A DNA stretch of 64,000 bases. It comes from Falsiroseomonas sp051860665. GTDB lineage: Bacteria; Pseudomonadota; Alphaproteobacteria; Acetobacterales; Acetobacteraceae. The position numbers were made by a program, and so were the translations under genes. The notes under the pieces are model-generated. The model worked only from the letters and a program-made list of their open reading frames with translations, searched no databases and was not told the origin of the DNA. The stretch covers positions 130,445-194,444 of the forward strand of contig NZ_JBHYDM010000009.1 in NCBI RefSeq assembly GCF_051860665.1. Reading direction: 5' to 3'. How positions within the stretch are numbered: the stretch's first letter is position 1; each line of letters begins with the position of its first letter. Positions 45,214 through 53,398 of the stretch are shown here, piece by piece.

Positions 45214-47776
45214 CAAGCGGGACGACCTGCGCCCCATTCAGGTCTTCATGGGGACGCGCCAGTTCATAGAGCGTGAGGAGCCTGAGCCCTTCGGCGGCGG
45301 CAACAAGGATTTTTTTGCGGGCGATGACGCCGGCTTCGTCCGGCACAAGCAACGACTTCGCGGTAGCATCAAGGCGGTTGCGTCCGCCCTGCGCGGCGCG
45401 GGGCAGCCGATGGGCTTTGTGAAGGTTGTCCAGCGCGAGGAGGCGCTCGCCAAGAGCCACCGTCCCTTGCGCGCGCTGTTCAGCAGGGCGCACCGGTTCG
45501 CCCTGGTCGGCGCTGATGCCGTAGGTGAGATGCTGTTCCAGGTGACGCCAGACGCGCTCGAGCGGATCGACCGCATCGTCGAGCAGAAGGCCGAGGCGGT
45601 CCCCCGGATGGTTGAAAGCCAGAAGACCGGCAAGCTGGAACCGCGAGTTTCCGGTTACCGCAGCGAGCTTGGCGGCATCAAGGATATCCGGCTGTACGAG
45701 CCGGCCGACCGCGTTGCGTTCTCGGCCGACGAGGCCGTTGCCTGGATGCGCCAGCCTAACGTGGTCGGCGGCTACATCGTCGAGCTCTTCAAGCCGGATG
45801 CCGAGCTCGGTTTCGACGCCGTGGGCAGGCTAATCGAGAACTTTCGCGCCGGTCTGGAGCGGATCGGCGGCGGGATGCTGGTCAGGCCCTTCCTGCCGGG
45901 CGCCCAGACGGCCGCCTTCGGTGAGCCGCCCGTGGCCTTGTCCGTGCAGCTGACAGCCGGGAGCGGCCAGCGTTTGGTCGAGCTGCCGTTCTTACCAGGC
46001 GGGCGGGTGGCGGAGGTGAGCACGGCGCGGCTGCCCGCGGCGCCGGAGGGCTCCGTCGGGCGCGACCTGACCCCGGCACGACACGGCGCCCTGTTGGAGT
46101 TCCTCGCGGGGCAGTCTCTTGTGCGCGCGGTAGAGTTGCCGCCGGTCCTTGAGACCGCGCCCATGGGGGCCCTGGCGGGCAGCAGAGAGGCGATCGTCCC
46201 GCCGCCACCAGATGGGGACCACCCGGTGGTGGGCATCATCGACGGCGGCGTGGCCGACGTGGAGAAGCTGAACGCCTGGAAAGTAGGCGATGCCGGCCTT
46301 GTACCCTTCTCCGACAGGAGCGAGGGCCATGGAACATTCATTGCGGGACTCGTGGTCGCCGGGGCGCATTTCAATCCGGGCCTAGCTGGCGGCATCGAGC
46401 CGGCTGGCTGCAAGTTCTTCGACCTCGACTTCTTCCCCCGCCGCGAGCTGCGCAGCCGCTACTACCGCGACATCGAGGACCTGTTCGACCAGTTGGAGGA
46501 GAAGGTCCGCGTCGCCAAGCGCGACCACGGCGTCCGCGTCTTCAACCTGAGCTTCGCCTTCGGTCGGCGGCCGTCGAATCTGGGCTACTCGCTGGCTGCC
46601 GACCGATTGGACCGCTTGGCGCGGGCGTTGGACGTGATCTTCGTGGTGTCGGCTGGAAACCTAGCCTCCGGCACTTCGCGGCCGCCCTGGCCGGCGCAGG
46701 CGGACGACGCCGTCACGATGCTGGCCGGCTTCGCCGGCCGCGACCAGGGCCTCCCGGCGCTCAGCGAGCACATGCTCGGCCTTACGGTCGGCGCCGTGAA
46801 CCCGCCCGGCATCGCCGGGCATGCGGTGAAGATGCCGACCACCTACACATGCCGCGGCCCGGGCGTCGGCGGCGGGCGCAAGCCCGAACTGGCACAATAC
46901 GGGGGCGCCGAGGCAGCCGGCAATCGGACCGGCCTTGCCTCCATTAGCCCCGAGGGCGAGGGCGTGGACGGGTGCGGGACCAGCTACGCGGCGCCGCTCA
47001 CCGCTGCTGGCGTCGCCACCCTTGACCAGCGGCTCGCGCGGCAGGCCCCGCGCGAGACCCTGCTGGCACTGCCTGTGCACCGGGCCGCCAGGCCCGCAGA
47101 GCTTTGCGCGCCGAAGCTACGCCATGTGGCGCGCGACTTCGTGGGCTTCGGCCTCGCGCCGCCGGCCGACCTGCTGCTTAGCGACGACCCGCACAGCGTC
47201 ACGCTGGTCTTCAGCGAGCGGCTGCTCGCCCGCCAGAGGCTCGACTTCCCCTTCGCTTGGCCGCGGTCGCTGGTGCGGCCCGACGGGGCGTGCCGGGGGC
47301 GAGCGGATGTGACCCTGGCCTACACGCCGCCGATCGACCCGGCCCACCGCGAGGAGGCCATGCGGGTGCAGCTAGAGGCATATCTCCACCAGGAGGATCT
47401 GGTAGACACCGCGACGGGTGCGGTGGAGTGGGTGAGCCGGCTCACCCATGACGGCGCCGGCCTGCCCCAAGGCATGCACAAGACTGAGAAGTACCTGATT
47501 ACGACCGGGCTAAAGTGGTCGCCGATTAAGCGCTACCACGCCAATATGCCGCAGGGCCGCGGGAACACTTCCAATTGGCGGCTCTCCCTGGACAGTCTCG
47601 TCCGCGCAGGCACAGCCTTCCCGGCCGAGGGCGTGCACTTCACGCTTCTGCTGACGATCTCCGATCCGAAAGGAGCCGCGCCCGTCCGAGAGGAGGTGCG
47701 GCTTGACCTGCGAAACCGCGGCCTGGCGCTGGCGGACATCACGGTCGCGCATCGCGTGCGCCCCCGCAGCCGCTGA
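45206..47776 (+). CDS. Subtilisin-like serine protease (S8 family) with long N-terminal region
   Basis: 856 residues. The catalytic triad is complete: Asp346 (VVGIIDGGVA), His375 (SEGHGTFIAG) and Ser593 (GCGTSYAAPLTAAG); the oxyanion Asn is Asn485 (VVSAGN). The first 330 residues and the last 220 have no recognised motif and may be the sensor or substrate-selection parts. There is no signal peptide or propeptide sign, so it acts in the cytoplasm. It is translated in overlap with the AAA+ ATPase (8 nt), forming a two-gene ATPase-protease module. A role as an anti-phage or addiction module is inferred from its setting on a mobile element; the target is unknown. Confidence 0.88.
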   Translation: MASKRDDLRPIQVFMGTRQFIEREEPEPFGGGNKDFFAGDDAGFVRHKQRLRGSIKAVASALRGAGQPMGFVKVVQREEALAKSHRPLRALFSRAHRFALVGADAVGEMLFQVTPDALERIDRIVEQKAEAVPRMVESQKTGKLEPRVSGYRSELGGIKDIRLYEPADRVAFSADEAVAWMRQPNVVGGYIVELFKPDAELGFDAVGRLIENFRAGLERIGGGMLVRPFLPGAQTAAFGEPPVALSVQLTAGSGQRLVELPFLPGGRVAEVSTARLPAAPEGSVGRDLTPARHGALLEFLAGQSLVRAVELPPVLETAPMGALAGSREAIVPPPPDGDHPVVGIIDGGVADVEKLNAWKVGDAGLVPFSDRSEGHGTFIAGLVVAGAHFNPGLAGGIEPAGCKFFDLDFFPRRELRSRYYRDIEDLFDQLEEKVRVAKRDHGVRVFNLSFAFGRRPSNLGYSLAADRLDRLARALDVIFVVSAGNLASGTSRPPWPAQADDAVTMLAGFAGRDQGLPALSEHMLGLTVGAVNPPGIAGHAVKMPTTYTCRGPGVGGGRKPELAQYGGAEAAGNRTGLASISPEGEGVDGCGTSYAAPLTAAGVATLDQRLARQAPRETLLALPVHRAARPAELCAPKLRHVARDFVGFGLAPPADLLLSDDPHSVTLVFSERLLARQRLDFPFAWPRSLVRPDGACRGRADVTLAYTPPIDPAHREEAMRVQLEAYLHQEDLVDTATGAVEWVSRLTHDGAGLPQGMHKTEKYLITTGLKWSPIKRYHANMPQGRGNTSNWRLSLDSLVRAGTAFPAEGVHFTLLLTISDPKGAAPVREEVRLDLRNRGLALADITVAHRVRPRSR

Positions 47777-47807
47777 GCCGACCTGTTTGATGTCGGCTTA
47801 CTACCCG

Positions 47808-47832
47808 GACGAGGCAACACTTCCGCCTCGTC
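47808..47832 (+). terminator. Hairpin after the subtilase gene
   Basis: Perfect 8-bp stem GACGAGGC / GCCTCGTC with a 9-nt loop, 31 nt past the stop, preceded by a weaker hairpin at 47,777-47,797. There is no strong T-run. Confidence 0.5.
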
Positions 47833-47908
47833 CCGCTGGGGCAAGCCCGTGTGAGACGTCCCAGAGGCCCCGCCCGCCCTGCGCAGAACCGTCCCGCTGA
47901 AATGGGGT

Positions 47909-47937
47909 TTGACCATTGAGACGCCGACCCGTTATAA
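47909..47937 (+). promoter_or_regulatory. Sigma70-type promoter of the serine recombinase
   Basis: TTGACC (-35), 17-bp spacer, TTATAA (-10), 33 nt before the ATG at 47971. One of the best consensus promoters in the window. Confidence 0.6.
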
Positions 47938-47970
47938 GTCTAAGACCCTAGCGAGACATGAAGCGCCGCA

Positions 47971-48534
47971 ATGCTGGTAGGATATGCCCGGACATCCACC
48001 GTCGAGCAGGAGGCCGGCCTTGAGGCTCAGGCGCGCGACTTGGCCGCCGCCGGGTGCGAGCGAATCTGTTCCGAGCGAGTGTCATCCATCGGGCGCCGTG
48101 CCGAGCTAGAGGCCGCCATTGCCTTCACTCGGCAGGGCGACACGCTGATTGTGACCAAGCCCGACCGCCTCGCCCGCAGCGTGACCGACCTTCTCGGCAT
48201 CGTGGAACGGCTGGAGGCGAAGGGCGTGGCGCTGCGCGTGCTGTCTATGGGCGGCGCCGTAGTGGACACCAGGCAGCCGACCGGGCGCCTCATGCTCACC
48301 ATGCTCGGCGCGGTCGCAGAGTTCGAGCGGGCCTTGATGCTGGAGCGCCAGCGCGAGGGAATCGCGAAGGCGAAGGCCGAGGGGAAGTATCAGGGCCGCG
48401 CGCCAACCGCACAGCGCCAGGCCGATGCAGTGCGGCAGATGAAGGCGGAGGGCGTGCGGCCTACCGAGATCGCGCGCCGCCTCGGGATCGGCCGGGCCAG
48501 CGTGTATCGCATCCTGGGTGTCGAGGCAGCGTGA
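47971..48534 (+). CDS. Serine recombinase (resolvase/invertase family)
   Basis: 187 residues. The catalytic Ser9 lies in GYARTSTVEQ; the domain continues with LIVTKPDRLARSVTDLL, GRLMLTMLGAVAEFERAL and a C-terminal HTH (GVRPTEIARRLGIGRASVYRIL, about 160-181). Complete resolvase-type domain order and length. It may resolve element multimers or invert a segment. No clear pair of res sites was found. Confidence 0.92.
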   Translation: MLVGYARTSTVEQEAGLEAQARDLAAAGCERICSERVSSIGRRAELEAAIAFTRQGDTLIVTKPDRLARSVTDLLGIVERLEAKGVALRVLSMGGAVVDTRQPTGRLMLTMLGAVAEFERALMLERQREGIAKAKAEGKYQGRAPTAQRQADAVRQMKAEGVRPTEIARRLGIGRASVYRILGVEAA

Positions 48535-48860
48535 GTGGTCGGGCGGCTGGGCAACTCACCAGGTGGCGCGCCGGCCGGCGTCGAGCTGGCGGAGCTGCGC
48601 GACCAGACAGGGGGATGGCGCTGCCTGGGGATGACAGGCGGCCGACCCCCCGGCACCCCCTCCACCCCCACCCCCCGGAACGCGCTCGCCCCGTCTTGTC
48701 CGCCCCTCCGCACGGAGACCATGACCCTTTGGAGCAAATCGGTTTTGGCCGGCCGAAGAAAATGCCGGCGCCCCGCGCCGTCCCCTGCAACCACGAACCG
48801 CAACCACCGCTACCGCGCCCCCGCCCAAGATCGTCGCGCCGTCACACGTCGCACGAGGCA
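48535..48860. other. Gap between the recombinase and the terminal element gene
   Basis: 326 bp of GC-rich sequence with low-complexity Pro/Arg open frames. I see no supportable gene. Confidence 0.4.
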
Positions 48861-49376
48861 TCAAGGCAGTAAGGCCGAGCCTGGTGATGAAAGCCTGTAC
48901 CGCCAGTATCGGGCCGCTTCCTCAACAAGCTCAGAGAGAAGCCAGGTGTTGTCTGGCGCTACTTCAACGATGACGTACCGGCCATTTATTGGCCATCCGA
49001 ATTGCAAGACACCAAACTCGCCAATCTCGTCGGCTTGAAGATCGCTAAGGACCACCCGATCCCCCATCTTGGCATAGTGCTTTGTCGCGTTCGCAATATC
49101 GTGGACTTGATTGACGCTCCAGTTTTCTGCAGCGACACCGTTTCGGAATGATTTAAGCGCCTCGCGAAGCTTCTTTGTGCTGACCTCGCCTAGCTTCGGA
49201 GCCTCAATGGCGTGGAAATAGTGATCGGCCAGGCTCGACACCACGAGGCAAGCCAGGCAGCCACGCCGCCGATTGTCCGGTGCCGCCATGAACTCTGCTA
49301 CCGTTGGTTCGACCATCTCCGTGAAAAACGCGGCGGCGGCGTTCTGGAGCAGGTCGTCAGGGTCGTTCGCATCCAT
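48861..49376 (-). CDS. Unknown element protein (171 aa), possible HEPN-like helical fold
   Basis: Strongly helical (QNAAAAFFTEMVEPTVAEFM, then LADHYFHAIEAPKLGEVSTK), followed by VHDIANATKHYAKMGDRVV. The NATKH-type motif is common in small helical proteins of mobile elements, some of HEPN type, but I cannot confirm that. It is the only element gene on the minus strand and lies 125 bp from attR, next to the intact tRNA. Such edge genes are often accessory cargo (toxin or defence). Confidence 0.65.
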   Translation of the reverse strand: MDANDPDDLLQNAAAAFFTEMVEPTVAEFMAAPDNRRRGCLACLVVSSLADHYFHAIEAPKLGEVSTKKLREALKSFRNGVAAENWSVNQVHDIANATKHYAKMGDRVVLSDLQADEIGEFGVLQFGWPINGRYVIVEVAPDNTWLLSELVEEAARYWRYRLSSPGSALLP

Positions 49377-49465
49377 GGCAACCCGCTCTTGATGCTGTCG
49401 GCCCGGTAGCGGAAGCGCAGCCTGGCCCGCAGCGTGGTTGCACCATGGTTGCTCTTGAAACGAAG

Positions 49466-49496
49466 CCGCCGGCCCCGATCACTCGGAAGCCGGCGG
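49466..49496 (-). terminator. Replacement terminator for tRNA-Ala supplied by the element
   Basis: 8-bp stem CCGCCGGC / GCCGGCGG with an inner 4-bp stem, just inside attR and a few bases from the tRNA 3' end. It takes the place of the original terminator now stranded at 34,828. The U-run is weak. Confidence 0.45.
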
Positions 49497-49501
49497 AAAT
49501 T

Positions 49502-49578
<77 letters not shown>

Positions 49579-49732
49579 GCACGCCGAAGCGCGAGGCCGG
49601 CCGTATAGCCGCCACCCCGGGGCTGCGCAAGCCTGCCCCGGGCGGCTTTCTGCAACCCTTTTCGCAACCTCTTCCGCCTGGACGCGGACCCGCATAGTTT
49701 CGGCCTGAAGCATCAGGGGTGGCACGGGCAGG

Positions 49733-50446
49733 ATGAGCAAGATCTACGGGGATGCGACCTCGGCACTCGCCGGGCTGCTGCGGGATGGCATGACCATCAT
49801 GTCCGGCGGCTTCGGCATCAGCGGCATTCCCTCGGTGCTGATCGAGGCGATCCGGGCGAGCGGTGTGAAGGACCTCACCGTCATTTCCAACAATGCCGGG
49901 ATCGACGATGCGGGCCTCGGCCTGCTGCTGCATACGCGGCAGATCCGCAAGATGATCAGCTCCTACGTGGGCGAGAACGCGACCTTCGCCAAGCAGTACC
50001 TGGCCGGCGAGCTGGAGATCGAGTTCAACCCGCAGGGCACGCTGGCGGAGCGCATCCGTGCCGGCGGCGCCGGCATCCCGGCCTTCTTCACCAAGACCGG
50101 CTACGGCACGGCGGTGGCGGAGGGCAAGGAGACGCGCGAATTCGACGGCGAGCACTATGTGATGGAGCGCGGGCTCTTCGCCGACCTCGCCATCATCCAT
50201 GCCTGGAAGGGCGATCACGAAGGCAACCTCGTCTATCGGAAGACCGCGCGGAACTTCAATCCCGTCATGGCCACCGCCGCCAAGGTGACGGTGGCGCAGG
50301 TCGAGCACATCGTCGCCAATGGCGAGATCGATGCCGACCACATCCACACGCCCGGCATCTTCGTGAAGCGCATGATCGCGCTGCCCGCCGATTTCCAGAA
50401 GCGGATCGAGCAGCGCACCGTGACGAAACGCCCGAACGCGGCCTGA
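49733..50446 (+). CDS. scoA: Succinyl-CoA:3-ketoacid CoA-transferase subunit A
   Basis: 237 residues, family I CoA-transferase alpha subunit. IMSGGFGISGIPSVLIEAI near 21-40 is the glycine-rich CoA-binding loop, and GYGTAVAEGKETREFDGEHY and ADLAIIHAWKGD follow. It activates acetoacetate with succinyl-CoA in ketone-body and butyrate metabolism. The beta subunit follows 13 nt downstream. An AGG motif lies just before the start. Confidence 0.95.
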   Translation: MSKIYGDATSALAGLLRDGMTIMSGGFGISGIPSVLIEAIRASGVKDLTVISNNAGIDDAGLGLLLHTRQIRKMISSYVGENATFAKQYLAGELEIEFNPQGTLAERIRAGGAGIPAFFTKTGYGTAVAEGKETREFDGEHYVMERGLFADLAIIHAWKGDHEGNLVYRKTARNFNPVMATAAKVTVAQVEHIVANGEIDADHIHTPGIFVKRMIALPADFQKRIEQRTVTKRPNAA

Positions 50447-50459
50447 AGGAGTCGAAAAA

Positions 50460-51110
<651 letters not shown>

Positions 51111-51117
51111 CAGCCCG

Positions 51118-51142
51118 GCCCGGGGTGCCTGGCGCCCCGGGC
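51118..51142. terminator. Hairpin between converging scoB and the coiled-coil protein gene
   Basis: 8-bp stem GCCCGGGG / CCCCGGGC with a 9-nt loop, 8 nt after the scoB stop and 9 nt before the end of the converging gene, so it can serve both. Confidence 0.6.
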
Positions 51143-51150
51143 GAAGGGCC

Positions 51151-51639
51151 CTATTGCAGCTGGGGCTGGCGGGCCTGCTGGTAGCGCAGGCGGTCATCCT
51201 CCAGGATGCGGCGCAGCCGCTCCAGCTCCCGTTCCCGCTCGGCCAGGGACCGTTCCCAATCGGCGCCGGCGGTCGGGGCGGGGGCGGCCACCGGCGTGGT
51301 GTCCCGCACCGGGCTGCGCACCGCCTGATCCCGCACCGGGGCGCGGCGCACCGTGCGGCGCGGCGTGCTGCGGCGCGTGGTGGCGGGGGCGGCGGCGGGC
51401 ACCGGCGGCGGCGGCACCCAGTCCAGCAGGGGAATCGGGCCGCGCGCCTGCGCCTGGCCGGCGGGGGCGGTGGGGCTGAAGCTCGGCGCGGCGGGGGTCC
51501 GCTGGCGGAAGGCGTCGAAATCCGTGACCGTGGCGCTCAGCAGGTCGCGCCCCGGCCCGGCATCGTTCCAATGCTGCGCGGCGGCGGGCGTGGCGGCCAG
51601 CAGGGCGAAAGGCAAGGCGAGAAGGGCAAAGCGGCGCAT
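51151..51639 (-). CDS. Secreted hypothetical protein with Pro/Arg linker and coiled-coil tail (162 aa)
   Basis: The N-terminal signal peptide MRRFALLALPFALLAATPAA is cleaved near residue 22 (AAAQ). A low-complexity Pro/Ala/Arg stretch spans about 55-125. The C-terminus (SLAERERELERLRRILEDDR) is a coiled coil. No enzyme motif. It probably lies in the periplasm or cell envelope. Family unknown. Confidence 0.65.
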   Translation of the reverse strand: MRRFALLALPFALLAATPAAAQHWNDAGPGRDLLSATVTDFDAFRQRTPAAPSFSPTAPAGQAQARGPIPLLDWVPPPPVPAAAPATTRRSTPRRTVRRAPVRDQAVRSPVRDTTPVAAPAPTAGADWERSLAERERELERLRRILEDDRLRYQQARQPQLQ

Positions 51640-51761
51640 CTTGCGGGGTCCCGGTCTGGAACAGGAGGCTGGCGGCGCGGAGCGCGCGTGCTGGCGCGAA
51701 GATGAACGGGCCGGCCGCGGCGCACAAGCAAGGAAAGGCGGATGGGGATGCCAGGCGCTGC

Positions 51762-52187
51762 CTATAGCAGGCAGAGCGCCTCCAGCTCCCGCCGCAGGGC
51801 GGGGGGCAGGGCGTCCAGCCCGCTGGCGGCGGCCTGGCCGCGCGGCGCGTCCGGCGGCGCCGCCTCCGCCGTGAGGTAGCGCCAGCCCTGGAAGGGTTTC
51901 TGGGGGCGCGGCTCCAGCAGCACCAGTTCCGGGTCCAGCACCAGGCCGGCGCAGCTGGTGCCGTCGTCCCAGCGTTCCTCGCGCACCTCCAGGATGCGCT
52001 GGCGCACGCGGATGAAGCCGGACAGGACCCAGTAGAGCGAACCGCCCTCCACCAGCTCCGCCGCGCGCTTCGGCACCATGCGCGTCTGGTGGCGCAGCGG
52101 CGGGTCCAGCGCGGCGCGGCGCGCCTGGTTGGCGGCGAGTTCCGCCACCTCCTTCGGGCCGACGCAGAGTTTCAGCAGGTGCAGCAT
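51762..52187 (-). CDS. DUF1489-family protein
   Basis: 141 residues. It starts at MLHLLKLCVGPKEVAELA, the typical DUF1489 N-terminus, with GSLYWVLSGFIRVRQRILEV and DPELVLLEPRPQKPFQGWRYL further on. Function unknown; the family is alphaproteobacterial. The ATG at 52187 is favoured over a longer frame that adds a His/Pro-rich stub. Confidence 0.85.
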   Translation of the reverse strand: MLHLLKLCVGPKEVAELAANQARRAALDPPLRHQTRMVPKRAAELVEGGSLYWVLSGFIRVRQRILEVREERWDDGTSCAGLVLDPELVLLEPRPQKPFQGWRYLTAEAAPPDAPRGQAAASGLDALPPALRRELEALCLL

Positions 52188-52306
52188 GGGGAAGTGATGT
52201 GGCCTGGCGCCGAGTCCCCGCAAGCCCGGCGGCTGTCAGGATGCTTGCCCCGCCGCGGCATACGGGGTTAATCGGCTGCAACGAAACAGTCCAAGGGAGA
52301 CGAAAC

Positions 52307-53296
52307 ATGCTGCGCCGCAACCTGCTGGCCGCCACGGTCCTGGGCGCCACCGCGCCCCTTTTCACCCCCGCACTCGCCCAGCCGCGCAATGCCGCATGGC
52401 CGCGCGCCCTGAACATGGGCACCGCCGCCCCGGGCGGCACCTATGCGCTCTATGGGCCGGCCTGGGGCCAGATCGCGCAGGAAGCGACCGGCGTGCAGAT
52501 CTCCTTCCGCACCACCCAGGGCCCGAACCAGAACATCATCCTGGTGAACCGCAAGGAGGTGGAGCTGGGCATGGTGACCATGGGGGTCGCCCTGCAGGCC
52601 TGGAACGGCGTCGGCGCCTGGACCCAGGGCAACCGCTTCCGCGACATCCGCGCGCTGTTCCCGATGTATGACACGCCCTTCCACGGCATCGCCCTGAAGC
52701 GCAGCGGCATCACCAAGCACAGCGACCTGAACGGCAAGAGCGTGGGCGTCGGCCCGCGCGGCGGCACGCCCGGCACCTACTACCCGCTGCTGCTGCAGGA
52801 GCTGGGCATCACGCCCTCCGCCGTGCGCTACGGCTCGGCCTCGGACCTGGTGGGGCAGATCCAGGACGGGCTGCTGGACAGCTTCCTCTTCGCCTCCGGC
52901 GTGCCGGTGCCCGCCTTCTCCGAGATCGAGGTGCAGGCGGAGGTCAATTTCCTGGACTTCAGCGCCGAGGAAGCCGCGAAGCTGACGGCGAAATTCCCGG
53001 AGCTGGCCGGCGGGTCGCTGCCGGTCGGCACCTATCGCACCCAGCAGCGGCCGCTCGGCATCGTCGGCATGTACAACTTCGCCATCGGCCACAAGTCGCT
53101 GCCCGACGACCTGGCCTATGAGATCACCAAATCCGTGCTGTCGCAGAATGCCCGCTTCAAGGCGGCGATTTCCGCGGCCTCGGAGACGGTGGCAGCGAAC
53201 TGGTCGAAGAACACCTTCCTGCCCTTCCACCCCGGCGCCGCGCGCTACCTGCGCGAGGTCGGGCAGCAGGTGCCGGACAATCTCGTGATGGCCTGA
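52307..53296 (+). CDS. TAXI-family TRAP transporter solute receptor
   Basis: 329 residues. The signal peptide LLAATVLGATAPLFTPALAQ ends near residue 25. The mature part begins with the TAXI pattern LNMGTAAPGGTYALYGPAWG and has SVGVGPRGGTPGTYYPLLL and QDGLLDSFLFASG. TAXI receptors bind small organic ions in the periplasm for TRAP transport. No TRAP membrane genes are adjacent. An AAGGGAGA ribosome-binding site precedes the ATG. Confidence 0.92.
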   Translation: MLRRNLLAATVLGATAPLFTPALAQPRNAAWPRALNMGTAAPGGTYALYGPAWGQIAQEATGVQISFRTTQGPNQNIILVNRKEVELGMVTMGVALQAWNGVGAWTQGNRFRDIRALFPMYDTPFHGIALKRSGITKHSDLNGKSVGVGPRGGTPGTYYPLLLQELGITPSAVRYGSASDLVGQIQDGLLDSFLFASGVPVPAFSEIEVQAEVNFLDFSAEEAAKLTAKFPELAGGSLPVGTYRTQQRPLGIVGMYNFAIGHKSLPDDLAYEITKSVLSQNARFKAAISAASETVAANWSKNTFLPFHPGAARYLREVGQQVPDNLVMA

Positions 53297-53310
53297 ACCG
53301 ATCCGTGACG

Positions 53311-53336
53311 CATCCGGGGCGGCAGCGCCCCGGATG
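53311..53336 (+). terminator. Terminator hairpin after the TAXI receptor gene
   Basis: Perfect 10-bp stem CATCCGGGGC / GCCCCGGATG with a 6-nt loop, 14 nt after the stop. Confidence 0.65.
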
Positions 53337-53398
53337 TTCACGCGCTGGCAAGACGCATCTGCCAGAGTCCAGGCTTCGCGATCCGTGGAGCCTGCAAT

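Noticed and set aside
48535..49038. Forward frame after the serine recombinase
   Set aside because: Low-complexity Pro/Thr/Arg sequence that runs over the well-formed minus-strand gene at 48,861-49,376.
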